Source: Simmondsia chinensis (taxonomy: Eukaryota > Streptophyta > Magnoliopsida > Caryophyllales > Simmondsiaceae). Taken from it: a stretch of 64,000 bases of DNA. The notes beneath the pieces were generated by a model. The model saw only the letters and a program-made list of their open reading frames with translations. It made no database searches and had not been told where the DNA came from. A program made the translations under genes and the position numbers. Of this stretch, positions 25,401 to 39,600 are shown in pieces. How positions within the stretch are numbered: position 1 is the stretch's first letter; each line of letters begins with the position of its first letter. The stretch lies in the NCBI GenBank assembly GCA_018398585.1, contig JAGTTD010000001.1:32811438-32875437 (forward strand), written 5' to 3'.

Positions 25401-27589
25401 TAGCGTAATCTATTTGTAACCCACAGGATCATCAGTTAGAATTAGAGCTCTTCCGGGATTGGTACCTTCATTTATTTGATCTACCGTTAGATTATTTGTA
25501 TCAAATTAGGACTTATGTTCCTAATAGGACCCTAGCTATTAACTCTATGAAGACCGATGTAATTAGAGTCTAGCACAGACTTTTGAATTTAAGAACTTAA
25601 TGAAATATAACTGATTTCATATTCCTTCGGCACAGGGCTGCTTACTTCAAGATTAGTTGGGTGTGTGCAAGGCTGCCCAACCACCCTCCTAATCACAAAG
25701 ATGCTCAGGGCTTCTCTCAAATGGATATTGGATGCTTAATCTCTATCAAATATTTGCAAGAGATGTAAAGGAAGGAGAGTGTCTATCATGGCCTCTTAAT
25801 AGCCACAGTTTAAACCACTCCACACGGTCAAGTGACTCGGGCACTAAGAGGAGGCACACTTTTTTTTTTTTTCCCCAAGTTGTATCTTGCATTAGTAGAA
25901 ATTTTGTTTCAGCGTTTGGACCATCTATTACTTCTAAATGGGTAACATCATAGGTCCCCAGTCATCGAAGAGAGAAATATATGCTCTTACAATAGAAGTT
26001 ATATTGTAATAACAGACAAAATAGGCCCAACAATCTTATAGATAGACCCAGAAATCAAAAAAACTTACAGAAACAGAAGAAGCAAAAGATAAGATTACTA
26101 AATTATATCCACTGGAAAACATTGTAGTGTACAATTAGCATAAAAACATTTTTAGAAAAATGAAGAAATAATACCTCGACTCCTAGATAAGCAAGCAAAG
26201 AGAACCGTAGTTGTAAGCCACCAGCCATGGCCACCTGCTTGTATGCCTCAACAATGCGGAGAAATGCCAACTTTTGTAGCTGATCCCTCTGTTCTTCAGC
26301 AAGGTCAACAACAGGTGCCGACATCTTTGGCAAGGAGAACTGTTGAACTGGAGCCAATGACGTTGCTGTTGAGGTAATACCTCCATGTGGATCAACAGAA
26401 ACTGTTTTTGAACTAAGCTCCTCAGATCTCTCCGTTGAAATCGAGGGAAGTGAATCTATCTGAGATCTCTTTCCAGAACTAGTAACTTGATCTATGCTTC
26501 CACCATCTACATCAGTAGAGGCCAAGGCTGAAGAAATGGCTGTGTCTGGCAACCCCTTAGTTGGAACACTATCCAAGCCTGGTATGACTGCATCTACAGC
26601 ACCTGTATCTTGGAACTCTGATGTATCAGCTGAATAGACCTTTACCTCTGATGTAGAATAGGAAATAGAAGTATGTGGCACATTAGATGATGTCGCTGCA
26701 TTTTCGTTCGCTTCATTTGCAGGGGCACATAGAATATCACCATCGGTCACTGTCTGCAGTTCCTCAACCGAATGTATCTGTTGATTCCAGAAAGAACTAC
26801 TTAGCGGACCAGAATAACCAGAACATAAAAATGAGGACATAAATGCTTCTCTATTGAAGAAAGCAAAAACAACTTGGCCATTGGCAAACCGGAACTTGAC
26901 TGAAAAGAAGAAATAGAAGAAAAGGACACCACTCAAACAAAGGTCGGGATTTTGCCTGAATATCATCGGGAGCTTCTGGTTGGACATCCATTACTGAAGC
27001 CTTTTGTTGGGAACTCTCAGAAGACAGGGCATTTGATAAAAATGACGAAAGTTGTCCAAAGGGAGTGTCACTGTCAACCACATTTGACTGGGAGCTCGTA
27101 GTTATAGGTGGTTTTTCATCCGCTTCAGTCTTTGGGCAAGTGGAAGGCAGGTATCTCATATTAGCGATAACAACTTCAGCCAATAAGTCGGCAGAGATGC
27201 TTGATATAAGAATCTCCAGAGATGCAATAGCCTTTTCGCCCTGAGCAACCAACGCACCAAAAAGAGCAACAAGTTGATGGACAGGCCCTGAATCTCCATC
27301 GTTATGGGCAGTTGCATGCCCACTTGAATCAGTTTTACCTTCAACAGCAGTATGATCAGCATTAGATTGCTCAGTCAGCACCGCCATTGCAGCAGGCATT
27401 GACTTGATACGTTTTCCAGGTGTAAGATCATCTTCTCTTCTCTCAGCAAATTCCAGATCACCAGTTCTTTTCCTTCCCTTATTATCATGCAATAAACCAT
27501 CGCCTTCAACTAAGCTCTTCTCCTCCTGAAGGAAACTTTGGCTAAATTAGCAGAGGCACATAATGATGTTGTATTGAGATTCCAACATA

Positions 27590-27623
<34 letters not shown>

Positions 27624-30600
27624 ACTTTTCATCCAAAAGCAAAAAGTTTTCCGACGGAAAACCTTTTCCCTCAAATGAAGGAAAATCCTTTCAAAAGGAG
27701 GGAAGTTATCATTCCAAGTGAACCAAAGAATTTTGAAGTATACATCGGTCCAAATATGGATCATACCAAATGAACTTGGCGTGACCTTAGATCGCTAGAG
27801 GTAATAATGTGGGACAAAAACTGGACAAGGAAAAATCAATCAGCTCTAAATCCTTGAGTGAATTTTTGGTGCCATTTGATTTTTGTTCCTAACTTATATT
27901 TTATATTTGAAGCATCTTTACTAGTTCACACTATGGTGAATATTATAATTAGGATAAAATGTTTACATCAAACTAAACTCCAAAAAATTGTTTATAGATT
28001 TTTTTTTTTTTTAAATACTTTCTTTTGATATATGTTTTTAAGGAAAATTATCACTGACGTATCCTGATGTTTGACCATTTATCACCTAGGTACCATAACA
28101 TCGCAATGCATACAATGGGTTACCTTGAAGTTTAAACATTTTATCACTTAGGTATCCTAAAAATTTAAAATTTTATCAATCAGGTGCCTTTTGTTGAAAT
28201 TCAATAGATTTCCAATAGAAAATGCTAAAGTAGAACATGATTTTGACAATGTATAAGTATTCTCATTAGAATTTAATGGTTTTTTTGCTAAAAAAGGCTA
28301 ACATGGTATATGATTTCAGCCATATTTCGGTAGTCCACATTAACATACAATGAACTTTTATTGTAATTTACTGAAAACATTGACATGGCTTGTAAATATT
28401 ATATGTATCATATTAGCACTAATATGCATATGCCAAAGCCCTTGTGGCACTGAGTCTGTTGTTGTTGTTGTTGTATTAGTATTAATATATTTGGTTAGAT
28501 TCTTATAAAAATTCATCAAACTTTGATATGTGGTACCTGACTGATAAAATATTCAATTTCAAGGTTATATCTACTGAAATGTCAGGATAGGCGATAAATG
28601 CTCAAACCTCAGGGTACCATAGTAATAATTTCACAATCACAAGAAGTCTAGATAATTTCAAATATAATGTATTACTACTTATATTGTCCAATGACTAGGT
28701 ATAAGATGATTGGTAGAAAATAATTTCTTTAAACAAACAAAAAATATCACAATGTGAGAACATGTTTTTCCGTTGAAACAAACAATGCAAAAATCCAACG
28801 GGAATTGCATTTTCTATGAAAAACCTTCTCCAAATGAAATTTTTTTCCGGGGAAAGAGTACTTCCCTCGAAATAAACGGAGCCTTAATCTCTTCCAGGAC
28901 TTGCGCCAAAATCTACATTAGTTTACCCGAGTTTGCCATGGAACTAGTGAATAGGAGACACTGAGAAACAGTACCTTAATAACAGGTGCATCATCTTTAT
29001 TCTCTTTCACATTTACATTGATGCTGCAGACTTCTCCAAGGGCTTGCCCAGCTAAGCCACCAACTTTCATTTCCCTCAGAGCAGCAACTAACCGGTCCCG
29101 CCACTGCATAAATCAGTAGACATGAGCGAAAACTCTTTGAAGCACAATCCCTTACATTTTTAAAGAGGACTTCTCATGTATAGGCTTCAAACAAATATGC
29201 AAAACCAATACAGATTCAAATATTACAAAACAGAATGTGACAAAGTTGAACGGGAAGGCATCAACAAGCATTCCTAAGAGAAAAGAATCATAACATCAAA
29301 CCAGCACAGTTCTATTGGAGAGGAAACAAGGCAAAAAGTGAGCAAAATCAAGATGGAAGCAGGAGCACAGGAAAGAGAGAGGGATGTCAAGAATTTCTAA
29401 AGACATGCAAAGAAGGGATAGCAGTGCAGAGAGAGAACCATGAGAAGGATGATATTACAGAATGCACCAAATCATCTAGAAGCAACCACCTCTCTTAGCC
29501 AAATTTAGATCCGTACACTGCTAAACTCCCAACTGATATCAATATCCATCTCCTTGCTAACTTTGGTACTTGTATACTCAGACAAGCTAGAAATCCTCCA
29601 ATACAAAATTCATATGATTCACTCAATGCCATTGAGACAAACCAGGAATGATGAATTTTTTCAGGTCTATGAAGCCTTTGATAAATCACGATTACGCCTT
29701 TATCTCCATGACCATTCCACATCTTTGAAACTCCCCACTGCACTCTTTCACTGAAGAGGAACATAATGATAAATGGGTCGGAGACTCACTACTCCTGAGC
29801 TATACAAAAGAAAAAAAACCTTGCTATTAAATTATTCAGCATACTCATCGCCAGATAAGTGATCCGTGTTTAGAGTTTTGGGCTTTTTAATCTAATACAC
29901 CTCAGAATCAACCATCTCCAACCAACAGAGCCTCACTCACTTGGGCCTGAAATAAGGTGCATCCACACAGAGATCCACCTGGTGAGCTTTTCTTCAGTCC
30001 ACATAAGAAACCGTTGTTTAATATTGCAACTTTCACAACTAAAAGTCGCTAAGACAAACAATGACTTTCTTCACGCAAAGTCATTCTTGAATCCAGTGAA
30101 TTACAACGAGGAAAGTCGCTGCTAAGGATAACAGCTTCCATGCATCAGCATTTTTCTTTTGCACTAAATAGCTTGTGCAGCAAATGCACAAGGAGAACTG
30201 TAACTCAACTATAAAGATATTTGGTAGTTTTCGCTTGATGTCAGAGGTTCAATTACCTATATGGCAATATATTTGTTTCTTCTGGTAAGAAATTAACAAT
30301 TATGCAAGGAAACTTTAGTATGACGAATGTTGAACCCACGACCATGTGCACAGAACTCATTTAACCTTATCCATTAAGCCACAAGCACTATTCTGAATCA
30401 ATGACCACATTTTCTAACTTGAATTTTAACTCATTTTATTACAAGGTCATTTTTTACTAGGTTTTTTTTATTGAAAACCACCTACTGTGCAGTGTCATAA
30501 AACCACCTAACTTTCTAATTTTTCAAAGTTACACCTAAACTTTCCAAATTTTTTCAATGTCACACCTAATGTTGACACCCCTAACTTTCCGTTAAAATAA

Positions 30601-33600
30601 ATATAAAATTACCAAACTACCCTCAGTAAAACTTTTTTTTTTTTGGCTTTTATTGAAGTAAAAATTGACTCTTTTTTTTTCACTAACCGACTCACTTCAG
30701 CCGTCCCTCCCGCCTCCTCATCTTTCACTAACCGAAACACTTTATTTTGAAAATAGATCAACTTTATAGACAATCTCATAATTTTGAACTACTTTTTAAC
30801 TATTTTGTAGTTTTTTCTTTTTTTTTTCCTTTGTGTTGAAATAATTTAATATTCTTTTAAAAATAATGGCTATTTTTCCATGATTTATAGCCAATCTTAC
30901 TATTTTAAACTACTTTTTCAACTACTTCTATAGTTTTTTACTTTTTTTCCGATGCTTAAATTCTTAGATTTTTGTTTGAAATAATTGGGGTTTTCCATTA
31001 CTCAAAGTTAACCTTGAAATTTTTAATTATTTTTTCAACTCTTTCTTTTATTTTTTTAATTTTTTCCTTCAATTTTTAGAATTTTTTGTGTAATAGTAGG
31101 GATTTTTCAATGATTATAAACAATTTTACAAATAAAAAATAATTTTAAATGGGTTTTTTTTTTTTTTTTTTTTTTTTTTGGTGGCAAAGGGTTGTAGCAG
31201 TGCCAGACCTTTAACAATTTTACAAATTCAAAGGTGAAGAATAAATTCGTCATTTGCAAAATGCATGACTTAATATAATTTAATTAAATTAAATTAAACT
31301 TGGTGTTTTGATGCATTTACACCCCAAAACGCGGCGTTTCATTTGACAGAAGGTTAATGGCGTCAGCTTTAAGTGTGACATTGAAAAATTTTGGAAAGTT
31401 TAAGTGTGACTTTGAAAAATTAGAAAGGTTGGATGGTTCTTTGAAACCGCACTTAAAATGTAGGCGGTTTTCAGTATTTAAAAAAAAAAAAAACCTTTTT
31501 ATTAAGAGTGACTTTGATCAGCGTATAAGACTTTATCGAGAAGGAGTCACTATCCCAGGTGGCAACATTCTTTTGATAAAAAGAACATTTTGAAATGGAT
31601 TTTCTTAATCCAAAAAAGCCTGCTAAGTGAATGTCTTCATGGAAGCCATATTCACGTGGACACCCCAACATTTATCTTGGACACTAAAGTGGGAACTCTT
31701 TTTCTTTTAACATCTTTTCGGGAAATGGCTCCAAATACCGATGGCTACAACTCAAGCTGCTCACTGCAATGCTAGGCATCCAGCGATGCTCCAGAGAATT
31801 GCACATGCCCTTCCAGCACAAAGACTAGTAAGAAGCATTGTCTTTAAAACAGTTGGGCTGGCTCTTCAACTCAAGCTCAATACGTAAAGAATATGAACTC
31901 GAATATGAACCCGGAAACTTCACAAATCTCTCCTCAAACTTCTCTATTAACACATACTGCAACCTGCAGAGGACAAGTTTATTTCTTTTTCCGATTCATA
32001 GTATATTTATCACGCGAGTTATTGTCTCATCCTTGTCAACCTGCAAAATTTTCAACTGAACGAAACAGAAGGCAAATCGTCATCCAACACCTGGCCACAA
32101 CCACTGCAGTCCTCTACAGTTACATGCTAATGCACCCCTTTTCAACAAAATGAGCATATTCACGTACCATTTACAGGGGGAAAAAACCCTTTCCCTCCTA
32201 CTCTAGATTGATAAACCGATAAAGCAAAGGGCACACCTAACACTGTTAGTGTATTAGAGGATAGAGATATCAGACAAAGATAAGGTCAAGGTCAAATAAT
32301 GCAACTAAGAAACTTGAAGAAGGTAAGAATTAACCCCGAGGAAAATATTAAGTACGCTGAAGGATGTGTAACAGAATCCCACAAACATTCCTGCTGTGCT
32401 ACATGTGATATTTCTCAATGTACTGATGAACATTAGCATGGTGTCACGGGAGGAAAAGAGATTTTTTTTTTTTTTTTTTTTTTTGGTGACAAGGACAGAT
32501 AATTAACTCCAATTTAAAGAATATATCAAGCCAACCATATTAAAATAGGCTGGCATAAATGGAGGTTGGCCTCTGCTATATTATGAGACAAAAAGTTCCC
32601 GTTAAAGTTAAAGGGAAAATACTATAAGACAGTACTAAGACCGGCTATGTCTTATGGTGTAGAGTGTTGGCCATTGAAACGCCTTTATACACAGAAGCTG
32701 AAGGTGCCGGAGATGAGGATGTTGCGGTTGATGTGTGTACACACAAGGAAGGATATGATTAGGAATAACATCATAAGAGGCAAATTGGGCTTGACCCCGA
32801 TGAAAGATAAATTGAGGGAGCAATGTTTGTGATGGTTTGGAATGTTAAAAGGAGACCGACCAATGCCCCTGTAAGGAGTTGCAAATACTCCATGCTAAGA
32901 TCGGGTGGAGAGGGAGAGGCAAGCCAAAGAAGAGATGGATGGAGACGATCAAACACGACCTCACCCACCTAAGCCTACAAGAGGAAATGGCCTTAGATAG
33001 AGCTCAGTAGAGAACTAGCATAGGGGTAGCCAATATAGCGGTGTAGGATAGAGGTGCTTATTTTGGCTAGCACTAGTACCCTTAGGCTTATATGTTTGCC
33101 TGTTTTGCATGCGCAATACGTTTGCTGTCGTATCGTCTACCACCTATTGCTACTTCATGCTTCCTTTATGCTTGCTCTGTGCCGTTGTTCTTGCTCTCGT
33201 TCATGCTGCTCTTGCTCTTATACTTTTATGCTTTATGCTTTATGCTTTTATGCTTGTATGCCTGTATGCCCCTCTTCTTCTCAGGTTCGGGGTCCTAAGA
33301 CGCAGCCTCCCTTAAGGATAACACCTTGAAAGGGTAAGGCTGCGTACATCCTTCCTCCAGAGACCCAACATATGCGGGAGCCCTTGAGGCACTAGGTCGA
33401 TTGGTATTGTTGTTGTTATCAAGCCAACCATATTCCATGGGGATATGGCAGCACCAGATAATTAACACGGATTTAAAGAATATATCAAGCCAACCATATT
33501 CCATGAGGGTATGGCATATAACCATAAAGCAGGAAAGGCAGGGTCCTAGGATACTAAAAGAAACAATGTCCATACCAACAGGAACAGCCCAACCACATCG

Positions 33601-36600
33601 TTGGGTGACAGTCCTGAACCCAACAATTTGATCTTCAACTCGGTCGAAAAATTCACTCCCATGAAATATTTATTGCCTGGGAGAACAAAAGTTACAACAC
33701 ATGCGCAGTTGACTGCTGTTTTTAAACAAACAGATCGAGAAGAACAAAGGAACAGAAAAGGCAGATTCAGTCTTTCAGACATGATTTTTAAATTTTTCAG
33801 CTCTCTTTTCAAGAAGTAATTCTTAGACAATCTCGGACTGTCTAAGAATACTTGCATGTCTTCTAAGGACACCTCCACCACCCTGCATATTCTTCTATCT
33901 CATCACTAAGATCTCTGTTTTCTACCTAAACAGTGACATGTCCATCAACAACACATAATGTAAAACATCAGTGTCAAAATCTCTGATGACTGCCATTGTT
34001 ACCTTGTGAATGCAAACATATTTAGGCACAGCAAAATAAATTCAACTAAATCAAAAGAAAATACAGGAACAAACACATACCGGTGTAGCACTTGCATGTG
34101 TACACTTCAAGCAAGAAAGAAATGCATTCTTTAAAGCATGCTGAACTCCATAAGCATGCACTGCCTTGAAAACAGAATTTGAAGATTCCAGCCCAAGGAG
34201 GACCGGCAGAATGCGTCCGTAAAACGAAGGCCTCCTTTTGGCAATGGCTGAAAGACTGGCAAAGACCATCAAATATCCAGTTAACTGTCAATAAATAACA
34301 GTAACATAGACACTAACATGTCAACTAAAAGATCAGGATGCAGGCAGCATTCAAAGAGAAGGGAAGAATCAACGATTTCTTCAAGAGAGATCTTTTATGT
34401 AATATAATGTTTATCATGAACTTCACTACTAAAGCTCATCCACTACAGCATCGTCATTACAATGCTCAAAAAGGGCAGCCTTGCTAAAAGAAGAATGTGA
34501 TAAAACAAGTAAAGATTCAACTGCTAAAATTCCCAAATACCACAGTTTTCTTTTCTTTTCTTTTTTTATGCAAACTACGCAGCATTTTCAGTATCAAAAC
34601 TGTGAAAAATCGTATGGGAGAGGAACAATTGACAGATAAAGATAAAGCCACGGTTCTCAAAGCTGGCAAGTTGCTTATTAGTTTTGTAAGAATATATGAA
34701 GACTTTGAGGAGTTACAGAAAAACATTAAAACGTTTACATCAAAAGAAATTCAGTTGATTTCTATGTTGCAGGCATCAATTTGAATAATAAGAGCAGTTC
34801 CATCAAAGGAGTCAAAATTTGAGGGTTGGAGTAAATTCTGAAGGTTTGGTTTGATCATTTGGCAAATCAAAAGGCAGGCTAATTGAAGGTGTAGAATGCG
34901 CATAAAAAGGTTGTCAATCAATCAACCCATAAGTCAATTCAGCTAAATCAATCAATCATACAAAAGGTAGTATGATAGACAAGTATTAAATCAATTTCCA
35001 TAAGATGTTGAACTAAAACAACAACAACAACAATCCTAATGCCACAAGGGCTCTCACCAAAGCCGGGTCGGGGGTCGGGGGAGATGCACACAATCTTATC
35101 CATTCAGAGTGTTCCCTAAAGAGAGGCTATGTCCCAGTGCCCCAACTAGGGGCGTAAATGAGCCGTGCCAGCTCATAAGCCCTCGCAAGCCAGCTCGTCA
35201 TATAGCTCGAAAAGCTCGGCTCACTCGAGCAAGCTCATTTAGCTTATCGAGCCGAGCCTGAGCATAGTGAAGCTCGAGCTCGTAGGCTCGCGAGCCTAAG
35301 CGAGCTTTTTTTTAGTATAATATATTTGCTTAAATATTGCCCAATGAAGACATACTGGAGCCTAAATTAGCCGAGCCCCAACTTAAACGAGCCCAAACGA
35401 GTCTATATTGAGCTTAAATGAGCCAAAATATTGCAAGCCTAATTTGAAGCTCACCAAGCTTAGATCAAGCCGAGTCAAGTCCAGCCCAAGCTTTTGACGA
35501 GCTGAGCTCAAGCCTGAACTTTCAAAGCTCGGCGAGCTTCGAGCCAAGCTGAGCCTCAAGCCTAGCAGGCTCGGGATTGGTATGGCTCAAATACACCCCT
35601 AGCCCAACCCGAAAAAGCAAAAGCTAACAAACAATAAAGCAACAGTAAATCCTTAAGCATCACAGCATAAAGCTCAAGCAAAACACAAAAGCACAAAGCA
35701 ACAATAGAGCAACAACAGATCACGCAGGTAACATGCCCCGAGCAACCATAGTAAACATGTAAGCCTACGGCGCTATGGACTAGCATTGTGTGCTCCTCTA
35801 TGCTAAACTGCTATGTCAACTACACCTATTCCATCTCGCCACTCCACTCTCTCTAAGGCCATCGCCTCATAAGATGTTGAACTAATAACTCAAAATCTAC
35901 CTGAATAAAAAAAATAAAAGACAAACAAATCTAAATCTAAGTCTACTTAAAATTGGAGCCTTCTACCAAGACTCACCTTGCTTCAGTCTATTGCTGCTTC
36001 TTGCTTTGAAGATTCCAGTGGTAAAATGTCTATAAATAGTATTAAGGTATCTTCATCCAGCTAGTGTCACCTCCCATCTTCCTATAATTTTTGTTTCTCA
36101 ATCATCAATTTCCAGCACAAAGTTTGAGCTCCCCCCCCCCCCCCCCCCCCCCCTCCTTCCTTTTTCTTCCCTCCCTCTTAATCATTAAAAGGAGTTGCAG
36201 TACTCCCTTGGATTTTTCTTTTTCCCACTTCCCTTCCAATTGGCCTTTTTTTTTCTAAAATTGAAATCAGAGCAACAGGATGTCACCGGACTAAGAAATG
36301 AATCAGGAAATCGGGAACCAGATGATGTGGAGGCATTGTTGCATGTAACATCTGTTCCTTCTGCAGGAGCATTCATCTCCTCCACTACCACCTGGGTTAG
36401 CGCCTCAGGACGTGCCCACAACGTTTAAGAGTGAATTTATTGTCGTGCAACTCCTTGAAATAACTCCCTAACATCTACAATCTAAAAAATGAAGTAAATT
36501 CAATCCTGTTGTCTAAAACAAACTAACAAAAATAATCTATAAATTTACCTTATCTTGGTTTTTTATTGAAAATTTATCTTATCTTGTTCAACCATCCCTC

Positions 36601-39600
36601 TTTGACGTCTACGTTCGATGCAGTCCATACACCACAGAACTTGCAATCATTTGTTTGCATCTCTTCCCATCATTGGAATACCATCCATAGGGTATGATTG
36701 GAATACAATCCATAAGGTATGATTGCCTCCAAAATTTCTGCATTCATGAAATTATTGTACATGTGGAGCCAACGTCTTTTTGCTCGTTTTCACACACAAA
36801 AACCTCTTTGGTGAAATTGGCTCCTGGTGTATTCTCTGGGAAGATGAATGACTCAACAATGTCTTTGCATTATTAGCCCATGTATTAGGATGCTTAGCTA
36901 ACATTCTAGAATGGTTGGCCAATGTCCCATGAAACTTGTTCAACTAGTTGGGAGAAAACTAATAAATTTACGAGAGAAATGAATCTATTAAATTTCTTTA
37001 AAATAAAGACAAGATTGGAGATGAAGATAACATTGAAAATATTGAACATTAGAATGAAAGCAGATTGAAGTGAGAATAGATGTGTGAAAAATGATAACCT
37101 TACAGTTACCTTGCATGACAGCTAGTTTTGTAACGTTTTTACATGCCAACAGCGATATTCTACACTATTCAAAAATGTAAAAGCAACAAAATTTGATAAT
37201 CGAATAGGTATTCAGCAGTGACGCCAAATACAATGTCACGGCAGCACACCCACCGTGTCTTTCTCTAACAACAACAAACCCATTACCTCAAAGGCTCCCG
37301 CTAATGCGAGGTCGCGAGGGAGAGAAAGGGGGGGGGGGGGGAGTAGTTTAGATGTACGCAGCCTTACCCCTCCAAGGTGCTACCCAAAGGGAGGCTGTAT
37401 CCGAGGACCCCCATCCTGAAACCTGAAAGCATAACAGCAATAGCAATGGCAATGGGAATAGCAATAACACAGAGAGCACATAAAGCAGTAACAATCAATA
37501 AAGCCATAGAGCAACAAGCAGTAAAGCGACAAAGCCACAAGCAGCGCGACACAAAAAAGCCTAGGAGCGTAAGCCTAGCCTAGATAAGCTCCACTATTCT
37601 AAACTGCTACATCGGCTACACCTATGCTAGCTCTCCACTTAGCTCTGTCTAAGGCCATCTCCTCATTTAGGTTTAGGTGAGTGAGGTCGTGTCCAACCGT
37701 CTTCATCCATCTCTTCTTTGGCCTACCTCTCCTTCTCCTCCTGAGCGTAGTATAGAGTTGTTCGCATCTCCTGACAGGGGCAGTAGTCAGTCTCCTCCTA
37801 ACATGCCCAAACCATCGGAAACATTGCTCCCTCAGTTTATCATCTATCGAGGCCACGCCCAATTTACTTCTTATTACTTCATTTCTGATCATATCCTTCC
37901 TTGTGTGTCCACACATCCACCGCAGCATCCTCATCTCCGCCACCTTCAGCTTCTGTGTATGGTACTATGTCTTGCTCCATCTTTTTTAATAAAAAAAGAA
38001 ATATTAAGAATGAGAATGCAAAAAACATTGAGGACAAGATATCTGTCACGTTCTTGAATTCGTGACTCAAAGTCAAGGATCAAGGATGATCAATGAATTT
38101 AGAGGTTAAAGGAATTGAGAATTTAAGATGAGAAAAGAGAAGAATTTAGATGAGAAAAACAGAGAATTGAGACGGGTTAAGAGAGAGAGATTTCATTAAT
38201 ATTTGATTGGATGATCTATTACAAGTATGATCACTTCTATTTATAAATACCAACAATTCATTCAAAATAAAGGCAGGAAATAACCATCACTTGAAAAAGG
38301 CGGGAAAGAGGGGAGCGGGGGTTAGTTATACTTGATCTAGATTCTTCTAGATTATTCTACTACATTTTAATAATTCCAAGCGTGTCCTTTTGTTTGAATT
38401 AATACCCAAAGTGTCCTTGACTCTATCGGGTGCCAAAACAAGCAAAAGTGCCGGACCCAGACAATGTCATGACATGGTCGCTGTCGGACCTTGACAATGT
38501 CAAGACAACCTCAGGTGCGTACCCAGGCCGGACCATGACAGTGTCATGACAAGCCTCTGCTGCGGACCCGTGACATTGCCTCCCCCATGAAGCGATCCTT
38601 GTCCTCAAGGATTGAAGTGTGGAAATTGTTTGCGAATGAAAGACCAATCCTCCCAGGTCTCTTCTACTAAGTTCTTCCAGCGAATCAATACTTGAGCAAT
38701 CTTCTTCTTGTCTCTTGTCACGGTGCGATGCTGGATCACCTCTTGTGGCATTACTTCAGGGTCCCCTTCCAAGTCACAATGTGGAAGCTCGTTGCTGATT
38801 TGTGCCAGTTGCCCAATCTTCTTCTTAAGCCTGGACACATGAAAAACAGGATGGATCTGGGCCACTTCTGGTAAGGCAAGCTTGTAAACTACCGTTCCAA
38901 TCTCTGCTAAGCCTGGATAGGGTCCGTAATAGCGTGCTGCCAGTTTCAAATTCTTCCTTAGAGCAAGGGAAGTCTGACGGTAAGGCTGAAGTTTGAGGTA
39001 CACTAGGTCCTCTACTTCAAAGGTACATTCGGTCCTCTTCAAGTCTTCCATTTGCTTGTACCGGTGCTGAGCTGCCTTCAAGTTTTCCTTGAGGAGGTTG
39101 ATCATAATGCCCCATTCTGCGACAAAGCCCTCCGCATCAGGGGAGGTGGAGTGGCATGGTACGTCCCAAGCTAGGAGACGTGGCTCATAGCCGTATAAGG
39201 CTCGGAAAGGTGAAGTCTTCAATGAAGAGTGGCAATTTGTATTGTACCAAAATTCGGCCAAAGGCATCCATTGTGCCCAAAGCTTGGGCTTGAGGAGAGC
39301 CATGGCACGAAGGTAATTTTCAAGGCATTGATTTACCCTTTCCGTTTGCCGATCTGACTGTGGGTGATAAGAGCTACTCATGTGCAAGTCCACTCCGGCA
39401 AGACGCATGAGTTCTTTCCAGAACAAGCTCAGGAAGGAAGAGTCTCTATCTGACACTATATCCTTTGGCAGCCCATGTAAGCGATATATGTGGTCCAAGA
39501 AGAGCTGGGCCACTCGTGTTGCTGTGTAGGGATGCGCCAAGGTCAAGAAATGAGCATACTTGGTGAATCGGTCTACTACGACAAGGATCACGTCTTTCCC

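Larger units (their letters stand above)
23019..26174. other. ESP4: Intron 9 of symplekin (3.2 kb)
   Basis: Contains an RTE 3'-end insertion (24314-24429) and a tandem duplication (25041-25361). The segments around 23490-23650 and 24230-24460 are rich in TTTTCCAA/TTGGAAAA motifs and may be arms of another inverted-repeat element. The remainder is unrecognised. Confidence 0.65.
27526..28974. other. ESP4: Intron 7 of symplekin (1.4 kb)
   Basis: Contains a (CT)n tract (27593-27621) and a long inverted-repeat element (28050-28636) with a nested RTE relic. Confidence 0.75.
29104..34080. other. ESP4: Intron 6 of symplekin (5.0 kb)
   Basis: Contains a SINE-like head on the minus strand, a MULE-like element, two long T runs (31149-31180 and 32462-32484) and a 5'-truncated RTE LINE. 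29110-30290 and 31510-32460 hold nothing that I recognise. Confidence 0.7.

Noticed and set aside
33054..33329. Cys/Leu-rich open frames
   Set aside because: They arise from degenerate ATGCTT and TTGCTC repeats inside the RTE fragment and exist in all three frames.
34256..34284. Alternative acceptor for exon 6 at TTGACAG|TTAACTGG
   Set aside because: Joined to exon 5 it gives an immediate stop codon; the acceptor at 34256-34257 keeps frame and the conserved motif.
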